Origin: Duganella rivi
GTDB lineage: Bacteria > Pseudomonadota > Gammaproteobacteria > Burkholderiales > Burkholderiaceae_D
Assembly (NCBI RefSeq): GCF_009857435.1
Contig: NZ_WWCK01000005.1
Span: 558,001 to 622,000, forward strand
Direction: 5' to 3'
Length of the DNA stretch: 64,000 nucleotides
The notes beneath the pieces are model-generated. The model searched no databases and was not told the DNA's origin. It saw only the letters and a list, made by a program, of their open reading frames with translations. The position numbers and the translations under genes are program-made. The stretch's first letter is position 1; each line of letters opens with the position of its first letter. Of this stretch, positions 42,319-51,945 are shown one piece after another.

Positions 42319-42344
42319 GGTGTGATCGGGGGGAGTTGTCCATT

Positions 42345-43316
42345 ATGCAGCAGGAAATTCGCTTTGCCACTTTCAATGTATGCAATCTTTCCCAGCCTGG
42401 GGCGAAATTGTACGACAATCTGGCGCCCCTGACCGAAGCCGAGTACCAGGCAAAAGTGACGTGGACGGCGCAGCAGCTCGACGAATTGGATGCCGACGTG
42501 ATCGGCCTGCAAGAAATCTTCTCCCTGGACGCACTGCGCGACGTCATGGCGCACAGCCGCCGCTACCGCGACGCCACCCTGGCCGGCTTTGAGCCGCCGC
42601 CCGATTCCCTCACCGGCGCGCCGCGCCTGACGCCGGAAGTGGCGCTGATCACGCGCCTGCCGCTGGCCGCGCCGGCCGCCGCCTACATCATGTTCCCGGA
42701 CGGTGTGGCCCTGCCCGAAGGCAGCCGCGACGCCGACCGCTTCGCGCGTGCGCCGCTGCACGCGCAAGTGGTGCTGCCGAACCAGCAAATTGCCGATGTG
42801 ATCGTGATCCACCTGAAATCCAAGCGCCCGGACTACCGCAACGGCGACGTCGGCGACGACCCGATGCTGCATGCGCAAGCCAATCTGCGCTCGCTGATCC
42901 GGCGCGGCACCGAGGCGGTTGCGCTGCGCGCCCTGCTCAGCGCTATGGACAAGGAACAGCGCCGCCCGCGCGTGGTGCTCGGCGATTTCAACGACACCGT
43001 TGACGCCGTCACCACCCACATCGTCATGGGCGCGGGCAAATCCTGCGAGCCGGGTGAGGAATTGCGCGGCCAGTTGTTCGATTGCCGTCAACTCCAGCCC
43101 GGCCGCGAGAACCACCGCGACGGCGGCTACACCATCACCCACGACGGTCATCAGATGACCATCGACCACGTGCTGGTGTCGGAAGAATTCCACCCGGCCT
43201 CGCGCCACGCGGTGGGCGAAGTGCTGCACGTCAGCTACCTGAACAGTCACTTGCAGCCGCAGCAGCCGGATGCGTCAGACCACGGCCAGGTGCTGGTAAG
43301 GCTACGCATGTATTAA
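42345..43316 (+). CDS. Endonuclease/exonuclease/phosphatase-family hydrolase
   Basis: A 323-residue metal-dependent phosphodiesterase of the DNase I fold. Motifs: IRFATFNVCNL, DADVIGLQEIFSLDAL, VIHLKSKRPDYRNGD, VVLGDFNDTVDAV and the terminal DASDHGQVLVRL with catalytic D-H. No signal peptide, so cytoplasmic. The ATG at 42345 has GGGGGAG about 10 nt upstream. The substrate (DNA, phosphoester or lipid) is unknown. Confidence 0.88.
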   Translation: MQQEIRFATFNVCNLSQPGAKLYDNLAPLTEAEYQAKVTWTAQQLDELDADVIGLQEIFSLDALRDVMAHSRRYRDATLAGFEPPPDSLTGAPRLTPEVALITRLPLAAPAAAYIMFPDGVALPEGSRDADRFARAPLHAQVVLPNQQIADVIVIHLKSKRPDYRNGDVGDDPMLHAQANLRSLIRRGTEAVALRALLSAMDKEQRRPRVVLGDFNDTVDAVTTHIVMGAGKSCEPGEELRGQLFDCRQLQPGRENHRDGGYTITHDGHQMTIDHVLVSEEFHPASRHAVGEVLHVSYLNSHLQPQQPDASDHGQVLVRLRMY

Positions 43317-43414
43317 TTTCCCGCCAATCTCGTTTTTCTGCATTTCAGGCGTGTTTTTACACCGCCTATCGCATTCTGCTGGCTGTCACTCTTGCAACGG
43401 CCTAAAGTGACACC

Positions 43415-44671
43415 ATGCGCAATCCATACCAGAAAAACGATATGAAACTTGAAACCCTCCCCCCATACACTCAGCCTACCGTGCGCAAACAAGCCTGGCG
43501 CAAACCGGTAGCTATTCTCGTTGTGGTTGCGCTGGCCGGCGGCGGTTGGACTGTCTGGCACAACAAGCAAGCGCCTGCCGCTGCCCCGGCCGCAGCGGCG
43601 GCGCCTGCGGCCAAGGAAAAGAAAGACGTATTCGAATTGTCGACCGGCGACATCGCCGCCGTCGGCGCCCGTTCATTGGCGGTCAGCTTGCCCTTATCCG
43701 GCTCGCTGGCGCCCCTGAGTTCCGCCACCATCAAGTCCAAGGTGTCGGGCGTGGTGGAAGCGACCACGCTGCAAGAAGGCATGCCGGTCAGCGCCGGCCA
43801 GGTGCTGGCCCGCATCGACCAGGCCGACCTGCGCGCGCGCCTGCAACAGCAGCAAGCGATGCTCGACGAAGCACAAGCCAAGCTGGCGATGGCAACCAAA
43901 AACGAAGGTAACAGCCAAGCCCTGCTCCAGCAAAAATACATCTCGCAAAACGCCTACGATTCGACCCAGAACACGGTCGACCTGGCGCGCGCCGCCGTCA
44001 AGTCGGCAGCAGCGATGGTGGAGATTGCGCGCATTGCCCTCAACGACGGCGTGATCAAGGCGCCTATCGATGGCGTGATCAGCAAGCGCCACGTCCAGGC
44101 CGGCGAAAAGCTGGCGCTCGATATGCCGGTGTACAGCATCGTCAACCTGTCCGAGCTGACCTTGGAAGCGCAAGTGCCGGCCTCCGAAATCCCGCGCGTG
44201 AAAGTGGGACAGGATGTGAAATTCCGCGTCGATGGTTTCGCCCAGCGCGAGTTCGCCGGCAAGGTCGCGCGCATCAATCCGGCCACCGAGGCCGGCTCGC
44301 GCGCCATGCTGGTCTACATCTCGGTCAAGAACGACGACCACGCGCTGCGCGCCGGTATGTTCGCCAAGGGCAGCATCGTCACCGACCGCTCGGCCGTGGC
44401 GCCGGTGGTGCCGCTGGCCGCCATCCGCAGCGACAAGGACGGCCAGCAGATCGTCTACAAGGTAGAACAAGGCAAGCTGCTGGCGCAGCCGGTCAAGATC
44501 GGCCTGCGCAACGAAGAGGAAGGCTATGCCGAAGTACAGGAGGGCCTGCAGCAAGGCGCGCACGTCATCATTTCGCGCCTGGACAGCCTGAAGCCGGGCG
44601 CCTCGGTCAAGCTGCCGTCCGCGCCGCCGCCGTCGGCACAAGCCAAAGCCGCTGAACCGTCGAAGGGCTGA
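43415..44671 (+). CDS. RND efflux periplasmic adaptor subunit
   Basis: A 418-residue membrane-fusion protein linking an RND pump to an outer-membrane channel. An N-terminal anchor (VAILVVVALAGGGWTVW) is followed by an Ala-rich linker. Next come the lipoyl half-motif VSGVVEATTLQEGMPVSAGQVLARID, a coiled-coil hairpin (QQQAMLDEAQAKLAMATK), the second half-motif IKAPIDGVISKRHVQAGEKL, and beta-barrel domains. An alternative ATG is at 43442. The next gene, 2 nt downstream, is its permease. Confidence 0.93.
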   Translation: MRNPYQKNDMKLETLPPYTQPTVRKQAWRKPVAILVVVALAGGGWTVWHNKQAPAAAPAAAAAPAAKEKKDVFELSTGDIAAVGARSLAVSLPLSGSLAPLSSATIKSKVSGVVEATTLQEGMPVSAGQVLARIDQADLRARLQQQQAMLDEAQAKLAMATKNEGNSQALLQQKYISQNAYDSTQNTVDLARAAVKSAAAMVEIARIALNDGVIKAPIDGVISKRHVQAGEKLALDMPVYSIVNLSELTLEAQVPASEIPRVKVGQDVKFRVDGFAQREFAGKVARINPATEAGSRAMLVYISVKNDDHALRAGMFAKGSIVTDRSAVAPVVPLAAIRSDKDGQQIVYKVEQGKLLAQPVKIGLRNEEEGYAEVQEGLQQGAHVIISRLDSLKPGASVKLPSAPPPSAQAKAAEPSKG

Positions 44672-44673
44672 TT

Positions 44674-47600
44674 ATGTGGATCACTAAAATCAGTATCCAG
44701 AATCCGGTATTCGCCACCATGGTGATGGTGGCGCTGATGGTGCTGGGCCTGTTCTCGTACCGCGGCCTGGGCCTGGAAGCCATGCCCAACGTCGAGATTC
44801 CTGGCGCCGCCATCGAGGTGCAGTATCCGGGCGCCTCGCCGGAAGCGGTGGAAAACGACATCACCCGTCCGATCGAGGAAGCGGTCAACACCGTCAGCGG
44901 CATCAAGACGCTGCGCTCCAATTCCTGGGAAGGCCGCGCCGGCGTCTACATCGACTTCGAACTGTCGGCCGATATGGATCGCGCCATGCAGGATTTGCGC
45001 GACAAGGTGGCGCAGGTGCGGCCGCGCTTCCCGCGCGAAGCCAAGGATCCGTTCATCATCCGCTTCGAAGGCGAAAACGCCCGTCCGATCGCGCAGATCG
45101 GCCTGACCGCCAGCGAGCACTCGCTACGCGAACTATCGACCTTGGCCGACCAGATCATTGCCAAGCGCTTCCAGGGCGTGGCCGGCGTCGGCCAGGTGCG
45201 CGTCAACGGCATGACGGCGCGCCAGATCCTGATCCAACTGCGCCCCAACGATCTGACCGCGCAGGCGGTCGGCGTGGACGAAGTACTGAACGCGATCCAG
45301 AACACCAATACCAACCTGCCGGCCGGCTTTATCAGCTACGGCGCCAGCGAGCGGCTGGTGCGGGTGGAAGGCAAGATGAAGGACCCGCGCGACTTCAACA
45401 AGATCATCGTCGCGCGCCGCGCCAACGGCCCGGTCTATCTGGAGCAAGTCGCTACCGTGGAAGACGGCGCGCAGGAAGAATTGTCGATCTCGCGCATCAA
45501 CGGCAACCGCGCCGTCACGCTCGACATCACCAAGGTGCAGGACGCCAACGTGGTGGAAGTAGGCCGCCGCATCCAGCAAGTGGCCGCCGACCTCAAGAAA
45601 ACCCTGCCGGCCGACATCAAGGTCGAAGTGCTCAACGACGAATCGCTGAAGGTGCAGGCGCAGCTGGATAACGTCAAGAAAACCATCATCGAAGGCGCGG
45701 TGCTGACCATGGTGATCGTGTTCTTCTTCCTGCACTCGTGGCGCTCGACCATCATCACCGGCCTGACGCTGCCGATCTCAGTGCTGGCCAGCTTCATCGC
45801 CATGAAGGCGTTCGGCTTCACGCTCAACTTCCTGACGCTGATGGCGCTGTCGCTGTGCATCGGCCTGCTGATTGACGATGCGATCGTGGTACGTGAAAAC
45901 ATCGTGCGCCACCTCGGCATGGGCAAGAAACACCGCCAGGCGGCGGAAGACGGCACCAACGAAATCGGCCTGGCGGTGATGGCCACCACCTTTGCCATCG
46001 TGGCCGTGTTCATCCCGGTGGCCTTCATGGACGGCATCATCGGCCGCTTCTTCCTGCAGTTCGGGATTACCGTAGCGGTGGCGGTGCTGGTGTCGCTGTT
46101 TGTCTCGTTCACGCTCGATCCGATGCTGTCGTCGGTATGGCCTGATCCGGTTGAGGATCGCTTCAAGTATCTGCCGTGGCTGGGCCGCTTCATGCACTGG
46201 CTGGAAGGCGGCGTGGAATGGCTGCACAAGGTGTATGGCAAGGTGCTGGCGCTGGCGCTGCGCTGGAAGAAGTCGACGCTGGTGCTGGCCTTTGCACTGT
46301 TCGCCGGCAGCATCCTGCTGGTGCCGAAAATCGGCGGCGAGATGATGCCGGAGCAGGACAACGGCTGGGTCAACTTCCTGGTTAAGACCCCGGTCGGCTC
46401 CAGCCTCGACTACACCAACAACAAGGTGCACCAGGTGGAAGACGCGCTCAAGGCCTTCCCGGAAATCGACAACGTGATCGCTGTGGTGGGCACCTGGGAT
46501 GGCCGCAACACCGCGCAGATCGACATCAAGCTGAAGGATCGCAAATTCCACCATCGGCGCTCGCAGCAGCAGATGGAGGCGGCGATCCGCGCGCGCCTGA
46601 ACCAGATCGCCGGCATCACGCTGACGGCGGGCATGAAGCCGATTTTCATCGCCATCCTCGGCACCGACGAAGCCAAGCTGGATGACGTCGCGCATCGCCT
46701 GATGGAGAAGATGCGCAAGATCAAAGGCCTGGTCGACCTCGAATACAGCCAGGAAGGCGCCAACCCATCGACCAACATCAAGATCAACAACGAGCTGGCC
46801 AGTGACCTCGGCCTGACCACGCAGCAAATCGGCACCGCCCTGCGGCCGTTCGTGGCAGGAGACACCACCTCGCACTTCCTGGCGGCCGATGGCCAGAACT
46901 ACGAAGTCAACGTGCAGTTGCCGAAGTCCAGCCGCCAGAAAGTGACCGACCTGGCCGACCTGTCGCTGGCGTCGAGCAAGCTCGGCCCGGACGGCCGTCC
47001 GGTGATGGTGCCGCTGCGCCAGGTGGTGGACTTTGTGCCGGCCTTCAGCCCGCAAGTGCTGAAGCGCCAGGCGCTGCAACGCCGCGTGGCGGTGTACGCC
47101 AGTACCGAAGGCCGTCCCGGCGGCGACGTCGACAGCGACGTGAAAAAGGCCATGAAGGAAATCGAGCTGCCGTCCGGCGTGCGTTTCGACGTCGGCGGCA
47201 ATGCGCAAGAGATGGAGCAGTCGATGACCTCGGCCATGATCGCGCTGGGCATCGCGGTGATCTTCATCTACCTGGTGCTGGCGTCGCAGTTCGGCAGCTT
47301 CCTGCAGCCGGTGGCGATCATGATGTCCTTGCCGCTGTCGCTGATCGGCGTGCTGGTGGCGCTGCTGGTGACCGGCAGCACGCTCAACATCTTCTCGGTG
47401 ATCGGCTTCATCATGCTGATGGGTCTGGTGACCAAGAACGCGATTCTGCTGGTGGACTTTACCAACCACGCGCAGAAGGAAGGCCAGAGCCAGTATGAAG
47501 CGCTGATGACGGCCGGCCAGGTGCGCCTGCGCCCTATCCTGATGACCACGCTGGCCATGGTGTTCGGCATGCTGCCCATGGCGATCGGCATGGGCGAAGG

Positions 47601-47799
47601 CGGCGAAACGCAGGCGCCGATGGGCCGCGCGGTGATCGGCGGCGTGCTGACCTCAACCCTGCTGACCTTGGTGGTGGTGCCGGTGGCCTATACCTACCTC
47701 GACAGCCTCGGCAAACGCTGCGCGCGCCTCTTCAAGGGCAAGCACGAAGAAGAGCACGAACTGCACGAGGTGAAAAAAGAAGAAGCCGAAGTAGCGTAA
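44674..47799 (+). CDS. RND multidrug/solute efflux permease
   Basis: A 1041-residue proton-driven inner-membrane pump of the AcrB/MexF type with 12 transmembrane segments and two large periplasmic loops. TM1 region SIQNPVFATMVMVALMVLG, pore-domain YPGASPEAVENDITRPIEEAVN, and the proton-relay Asp pair in GLLIDDAIVVRENIVRHL. The second half carries FSVIGFIMLMGLVTKNAILLVDF. The tail is acidic/basic (EEEHELHEVKKEEAE). No outer-membrane channel gene is adjacent, so a shared TolC-like protein is probably used. Confidence 0.95.
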   Translation: MWITKISIQNPVFATMVMVALMVLGLFSYRGLGLEAMPNVEIPGAAIEVQYPGASPEAVENDITRPIEEAVNTVSGIKTLRSNSWEGRAGVYIDFELSADMDRAMQDLRDKVAQVRPRFPREAKDPFIIRFEGENARPIAQIGLTASEHSLRELSTLADQIIAKRFQGVAGVGQVRVNGMTARQILIQLRPNDLTAQAVGVDEVLNAIQNTNTNLPAGFISYGASERLVRVEGKMKDPRDFNKIIVARRANGPVYLEQVATVEDGAQEELSISRINGNRAVTLDITKVQDANVVEVGRRIQQVAADLKKTLPADIKVEVLNDESLKVQAQLDNVKKTIIEGAVLTMVIVFFFLHSWRSTIITGLTLPISVLASFIAMKAFGFTLNFLTLMALSLCIGLLIDDAIVVRENIVRHLGMGKKHRQAAEDGTNEIGLAVMATTFAIVAVFIPVAFMDGIIGRFFLQFGITVAVAVLVSLFVSFTLDPMLSSVWPDPVEDRFKYLPWLGRFMHWLEGGVEWLHKVYGKVLALALRWKKSTLVLAFALFAGSILLVPKIGGEMMPEQDNGWVNFLVKTPVGSSLDYTNNKVHQVEDALKAFPEIDNVIAVVGTWDGRNTAQIDIKLKDRKFHHRRSQQQMEAAIRARLNQIAGITLTAGMKPIFIAILGTDEAKLDDVAHRLMEKMRKIKGLVDLEYSQEGANPSTNIKINNELASDLGLTTQQIGTALRPFVAGDTTSHFLAADGQNYEVNVQLPKSSRQKVTDLADLSLASSKLGPDGRPVMVPLRQVVDFVPAFSPQVLKRQALQRRVAVYASTEGRPGGDVDSDVKKAMKEIELPSGVRFDVGGNAQEMEQSMTSAMIALGIAVIFIYLVLASQFGSFLQPVAIMMSLPLSLIGVLVALLVTGSTLNIFSVIGFIMLMGLVTKNAILLVDFTNHAQKEGQSQYEALMTAGQVRLRPILMTTLAMVFGMLPMAIGMGEGGETQAPMGRAVIGGVLTSTLLTLVVVPVAYTYLDSLGKRCARLFKGKHEEEHELHEVKKEEAEVA

Positions 47800-47869
47800 T
47801 TCGACGGGGTACTCAGGATGACCAGACGTTGGCGCTTCTCCACGCTCCTGAAAAAGCACCCCTACCGAA

Positions 47870-47899
47870 AGGGTCTGACCCCGTACGGGGTCAGACCCT
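47870..47899. repeat. GGGTCTGACCCC palindromic repeat (REP-like)
   Basis: A perfect 30-bp palindrome (AGGGTCTGACCCCGT and complement) between the RND permease and the convergent small gene. It differs from the copy at 6509-6538 only in the centre and outer ends. Apart from it, 47800-48010 holds nothing recognisable. Confidence 0.8.
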
Positions 47900-48010
47900 G
47901 GCCGCAGCGGTGTGCGGGTTGATTAGTGCCGTCCGCACCAAGGCAACAGCAACAACAACGTCAACCCCATCCGCGCGACAAATCATTTCGCTCAAGGCGC
48001 TCAATGACAG

Positions 48011-48190
48011 CTAATCTTCATCATCGGGGGCGAGGCCGGAGGTTTCGCCCTCAGCGAGATCTTCCTCGCCTTCCTGCGCCAGCCCCGGATTATTCTTCAG
48101 CTCGGCCTTGCGCCGGGCTTTCTCTTCCTGCTTTTTCTTCTTTTCCAACTCACGCTGCCGCTTTTCATACGCGAAGTTCGTTTTGGCCAT
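48011..48190 (-). CDS. Small lysine-rich conserved protein
   Basis: A 59-residue protein. The N-terminal two thirds are a highly charged helix (MAKTNFAYEKRQRELEKKKK, then QEEKARRKAELKNN) and the tail is acidic (GEEDLAEGETSGLAPDDED). Similar short proteins are widespread in proteobacteria; the function is unknown, and nucleic-acid or ribosome association is a guess from charge. The ATG at 48190 is chosen because AAGGAG lies 7 nt upstream. Confidence 0.7.
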   Translation of the reverse strand: MAKTNFAYEKRQRELEKKKKQEEKARRKAELKNNPGLAQEGEEDLAEGETSGLAPDDED

Positions 48191-48243
48191 TTGCCACTCC
48201 TTCTCTAAAAGCGTTGCCCTGCCCCCATTATGACCGAAGTTGC

Positions 48244-49146
48244 TCAACCGCGAGGATGATGTTGCGCATGCAAATGCTTCAAACGTTCCCTTGCGACGTG
48301 GGTATAGATCTGCGTGGTTGAAATATCTGAGTGTCCCAGCAACAGTTGCACAACACGCAAGTCGGCGCCGTGGTTGAGCAAGTGGGTGGCAAACGCGTGG
48401 CGCAAGGTGTGCGGCGACAGCGGCGCAGTGATGCCGGCTTTCAGGGCATGCTTTTTAATCAAGACCCAGAACATTTGCCGCGTCATGCCGGCGCCGCGCC
48501 CGGTGACGAATAGCGCATCGTCCTGCTGGCCGTTGAGGATCACGCCGCGCGCGTCTTTCAAGTAGCGCTCTAGCCACGATCGCGCCTGCTGGCCGAACGG
48601 CACCAGCCGCGTTTTCGCGCCCTTGCCGGTCACGCGCAGCACGCCGTCATTCATGCTCAATTCCAGCAGCTTGAGGTCGACCAGTTCCGACACGCGCAGC
48701 CCGCTGGCGTACATCAGCTCCAGCATGGTGCGTTCTCTTAGGCCCAATGGGGTATTGACGTCCGGCGCGCCCAGCAAGGCCTCCACCTGCGCTTCGCTGA
48801 GCGTATGGACGAAGCGCTGTGGCTGCTTGGCAGAGGCCAGCTTCAGGCTGGGATCAACTTCAATCCGGCGCTGGCGCAGCAGCATCTGGTAGAAGCGCTT
48901 GATCACCGACAAGCGACGGTTGGAGGAAGTGGCCTTGCCCTGCTCGTGGCGCGCCGCGATATAGCTTTCGATATCGTGCGCCTGTACCGCCAGCAAGCCG
49001 TCGACCTGCTCGCGCTTCTTTTCCAGCCAGCCAGCGAACAGGCGCATATCGCGCCGGTAAGCTTCCAGCGTGTTCTTGGACAGCCCGTCTTCCAGCCACA
49101 GGCTGTCGCAGAACTCGTCGATCAGAGCAAGGTTGTCTGCTGCCAT
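48244..49146 (-). CDS. xerD: Site-specific tyrosine recombinase XerD
   Basis: A 300-residue recombinase that with XerC resolves chromosome dimers at dif. SAM-like N-terminal DNA-binding domain (IDEFCDSLWLEDGLSKNTLEAYRRD) and catalytic domain with Arg in YASGLRVSELVDL, Lys in VTGKGAKTRLVPF, HTLRHAFATHLL, LLGHSDISTTQIYTH (nucleophile Tyr). Typical XerD length. The start overlaps the end of ogt by 25 nt. This is the chromosomal housekeeping enzyme, not an element integrase. Confidence 0.94.
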   Translation of the reverse strand: MAADNLALIDEFCDSLWLEDGLSKNTLEAYRRDMRLFAGWLEKKREQVDGLLAVQAHDIESYIAARHEQGKATSSNRRLSVIKRFYQMLLRQRRIEVDPSLKLASAKQPQRFVHTLSEAQVEALLGAPDVNTPLGLRERTMLELMYASGLRVSELVDLKLLELSMNDGVLRVTGKGAKTRLVPFGQQARSWLERYLKDARGVILNGQQDDALFVTGRGAGMTRQMFWVLIKKHALKAGITAPLSPHTLRHAFATHLLNHGADLRVVQLLLGHSDISTTQIYTHVARERLKHLHAQHHPRG

Positions 49147-49682
49147 GCGTACTCGCTCGAACCTTCATGCGCCAGCAGCCAGCGCTTCACGCCCAGCAGG
49201 TAGCCGTTGGGATCGTCGCTGTTAGAGAAGCCGCCCAAACCGCTCGCCGCCGTCACCCGGTGGCATGGCACCACGATCGGAAACCAGTTGGCACCGCAAG
49301 CCTGCCCCACCGCGCGCGGCGCAGAGCCGAGGTGCTTGGCCAGTTCGCCGTAAGTACGCATGCTGCCGCGCGGGATCGAACTGATCGCCTCCCACACCTT
49401 TTGCTGGAACTCGGTGCCGACCGGCTTCAACGGCAGCGTGAATTGGTAATCGGCGTCCTTGCAGTACTGCTCCAATTGATAAGCGGCCAGCTCGGCAGTC
49501 GCGTCCTGCGGCGCCTTTGCATCAAAATGGGGCGGCAGGTAGCACAGCTCGGTAATCACCCCGGATGCCGTGCGAATGCCTAGCATCCCGAAAGGCAGGG
49601 CCAGAATCGCGGAAAACAGCTCGCTGCCTTGTTGTATTTTGTTCACAGTTGCTTGCACCAAAAAGTTGTCCTTATGCACCAT
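49122..49682 (-). CDS. ogt: Methylated-DNA--protein-cysteine methyltransferase
   Basis: A 186-residue suicide DNA-repair protein for O6-alkylguanine. The C-terminal domain has GTEFQQKVWEAISSIPRGSMRTYGELA (HTH with Arg finger), RAVGQACGANWFPIVVPCHRV (acceptor Cys in PCHRV) and GLGGFS. The N-terminal domain is degenerate, as in Ogt. The gene overlaps xerD by 25 nt and is probably cotranscribed with it. Confidence 0.93.
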   Translation of the reverse strand: MVHKDNFLVQATVNKIQQGSELFSAILALPFGMLGIRTASGVITELCYLPPHFDAKAPQDATAELAAYQLEQYCKDADYQFTLPLKPVGTEFQQKVWEAISSIPRGSMRTYGELAKHLGSAPRAVGQACGANWFPIVVPCHRVTAASGLGGFSNSDDPNGYLLGVKRWLLAHEGSSEYAWQQTTLL

Positions 49683-49742
49683 TATGTTGCATGCCCGCTA
49701 CAGCAACAATGCCAACATGATGTGTATTGTAATTGGCGCGGG

Positions 49743-49772
49743 CAAAAAAAAACGCACCGTCTGGTGCGTTTT
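49743..49772 (-). terminator. Rho-independent terminator
   Basis: AACGCACC-GTCT-GGTGCGTT, with a run of at least seven T on the minus strand and four T on the plus strand. It ends transcripts coming from the TRAP operon side, or the possible small RNA at 49751-49986. Confidence 0.85.
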
Positions 49773-49986
49773 CAAATCCTGCTTCACGTTCCCGGTCGCT
49801 TGCCTGGTTCCGTAGCGCGCTTGTGGCGGCCTGCAGACCCTATAACAGCGACATTCTGTAAAACGTGTGTCTCCTCGATCTAGTGCCGGTATTCGTTACC
49901 GTTTCTATACACACTCCCCACTTACAATTCTTTGCTACCGGGCTGCATATCGATATGCACGTATCCCTGAGAGCGACGCCATCATA
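49751..49986 (-). ncRNA. Possible small RNA between dctM and ogt
   Basis: The 358-nt gap between dctM and ogt holds no gene. On the minus strand a TATGAT (49981-49986) is followed by about 220 nt with several stems: GCATATCGATATGC, CGGTA-ACGAA-TACCG and GTGTGT/ACACAC. The stretch then ends at the strong terminator at 49743-49772. No match to 6S RNA, SRP RNA or tmRNA could be made. It could equally be a long 3' tail of the TRAP operon. Confidence 0.3.
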
Positions 49987-50040
49987 ACTTATGTTTTTGG
50001 CTTTTTCCCAGTTTTTTTTGCGTACCGGCAGCGGACTAGT

Positions 50041-51321
50041 TTAAGAGTAAATTAAATTCGGGAGCCAAAGCGAAATTTGTGGTACATACGTGACCAGCAC
50101 CAAAAACGCGAGCATGGTCAGCAGCCAAGGCCACACCGCCACCGTCAATTCCGTGATACCCATCTTGGTAATGCCCGAGGCCACGTACAGGTTCAGGCCC
50201 ACCGGCGGATGGCACATGCCGACCTCCATGTTGACCACGATCAAGATGCCGAAGTGCACCGGATCGACTCCCAGCTTCATCGCCACCGGGAACAGGATAG
50301 GCGCCATAATCAGCACGATCGACGACGGTTCCATCACGTTACCAGCCAATAGCAGCAGCACGTTCACCACCAGCAGGAACGCAACCACACCCAGCCCCTG
50401 CCCGGTCAGCCACTCGGCCATCGCCTGCGGGATGTTTTCACTGGTCATCAGGAACGAGAACAGCACGGCGTTGGTGATGATGTACAGCAGCATAGCCGAC
50501 ATCGACGCCGAGTCCAGCAGCACCTTGCCCACCTGCTTGAGCTTGAGATCCTTGTAGACGAACACGGCAATGACGAAGGCATACACCGCCGCCATCGCTG
50601 CCGCCTCGGTCGGCGTGAACGAGCCGGTGTAAATGCCGCCCATCACGATCACGATCAACAGCAAGCCCCAGGCGCTCTTGCGGAAGCTGGCCCAGCGCTG
50701 GCCCCAGCTGGCCTTGGCCATGCGCGGGTAGCCGTGCTTGCGCGCCAGCCACCAGGTGGTCAGGCCGAGGAAGAAGGCCAGCATCACGCCCGGCACCACG
50801 CCGGCCATGAACAGCTTGCCGACCGAGGTGTTGGTGGTCACCGAGTACATCACCATCACGATCGACGGCGGGATCAGGATGCCCAGCGCGCCCGAGGTGG
50901 TGATCACGCCGGCGCCGAAGCTCTTTGGATAGCCCTGGCGCACCATGGCCGGCAGGATGATCGAGCCGATCGCCACCACCGTGGCTGGCGACGAGCCCGA
51001 TACCGCGGCAAACAGCGCGCACGCCAGCACGCCGGCCAGCGCCAGCCCGCCGTGCCAGTGGCCAACCATGTCGCTGGCGAAGTTGATCATGCGCCGCGCC
51101 ACCCCGCCATGGGTCAGGAAATTCCCGGCCAGGATAAAGAACGGGATCGCCATGATCTCGAATTTCTCGATGCCGGTGAACAGCTTCAGCGCCACCGATT
51201 CGATCGGCACCTGGGTCATGGTGAACAGGAAGGTCAGCACCGTCAGGCCGAGCGAGATGGAGATCGGCATGCCGGTCAGCATCAGCGCCAGCAGCAGCAC
51301 GAAAATAATCAGGGCGTTCAT
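50041..51321 (-). CDS. dctM: TRAP transporter large permease DctM
   Basis: A 426-residue, 12-segment inner-membrane subunit that carries the Na+-coupled transport step. Motifs: MLTGMPISISLGLTVL, PFFILAGNFLTHGGVARRMINF, ALFAAVSGSSPATVVAIGSII, GYPKSFGAGVITTSGALGILIPPSI and GMCHPPVGLNLYVASG. The start overlaps the dctQ stop by 4 nt (ATGA). Confidence 0.95.
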   Translation of the reverse strand: MNALIIFVLLLALMLTGMPISISLGLTVLTFLFTMTQVPIESVALKLFTGIEKFEIMAIPFFILAGNFLTHGGVARRMINFASDMVGHWHGGLALAGVLACALFAAVSGSSPATVVAIGSIILPAMVRQGYPKSFGAGVITTSGALGILIPPSIVMVMYSVTTNTSVGKLFMAGVVPGVMLAFFLGLTTWWLARKHGYPRMAKASWGQRWASFRKSAWGLLLIVIVMGGIYTGSFTPTEAAAMAAVYAFVIAVFVYKDLKLKQVGKVLLDSASMSAMLLYIITNAVLFSFLMTSENIPQAMAEWLTGQGLGVVAFLLVVNVLLLLAGNVMEPSSIVLIMAPILFPVAMKLGVDPVHFGILIVVNMEVGMCHPPVGLNLYVASGITKMGITELTVAVWPWLLTMLAFLVLVTYVPQISLWLPNLIYS

Positions 51322-51887
51322 GCGCGGGCTCCTTTATCGGCCGACAATTCATTGTCCAATCCCTCGACGTGGGAATGGTCATGCTTGGGCAGCGCGCCGG
51401 TGCGGGCAAACGTCACCAGCACTTGCAAGAAGCGGAAGCACATCAGGTAAGAGCCCAGCGGCACCGCCAGGTAGACGATCCACATCGGCATTTCAAGGTC
51501 GGCAGAGGTTTGGTCGGTATGGCCGATTTCCCATACGAAGCTCGCGCCCAGCGTGCCGACGATGCCGGTAAACACGGCGCCGGCCAGCAGCCCGAAGATG
51601 ATGAACTTGTTGCGCCATGGCGTGCTCATGCGGTTAATCAGCACGTCCACGCCGACGTGGATGCCGGTGCGCACGCCGTAGGCGGCGCCGAACTTGGCCA
51701 TCCAGACGAACATGTAGATGCAGGCCTCCTGCGCCCAGCTGGTATTCAGCTGGATCAGGTAATCCTGCAAGCCGGGAATCGGTAGCCCGGACAGGTAGCG
51801 GTGCAGCACCGCGACGAAGATCAGGATGGTCGCTGCGGCCATGAGGGACGCGATCAGCCATTCTTCGAGTCGATCGAGGAATTTCAT
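51318..51887 (-). CDS. dctQ: TRAP transporter small permease DctQ
   Basis: A 189-residue protein with four transmembrane segments: EEWLIASLMAAATILIFVAVLHRY, the amphipathic WAQEACIYMFVWMAKFGAAYGVRTGIHVGVDVLI (typical of DctQ), FIIFGLLAGAVFTGIVGTLG and WIVYLAVPLGSYLMCFRF. The C-terminal tail is cytoplasmic and acidic. It forms an operon with dctP (58 nt upstream) and dctM. Confidence 0.94.
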   Translation of the reverse strand: MKFLDRLEEWLIASLMAAATILIFVAVLHRYLSGLPIPGLQDYLIQLNTSWAQEACIYMFVWMAKFGAAYGVRTGIHVGVDVLINRMSTPWRNKFIIFGLLAGAVFTGIVGTLGASFVWEIGHTDQTSADLEMPMWIVYLAVPLGSYLMCFRFLQVLVTFARTGALPKHDHSHVEGLDNELSADKGARA

Positions 51888-51945
51888 GGTGGTCTTCCAA
51901 GGAAGGAGAGAAAATGGGGCGGCACGGTGCCGCCCCGCGAGTGGC

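Noticed and set aside
49751..49986. 6S RNA or 4.5S (SRP) RNA
   Set aside because: No long closing stem between the ends as in 6S RNA and no conserved GGAAGGAAGCAGC-type loop as in SRP RNA; kept only as an unnamed candidate.
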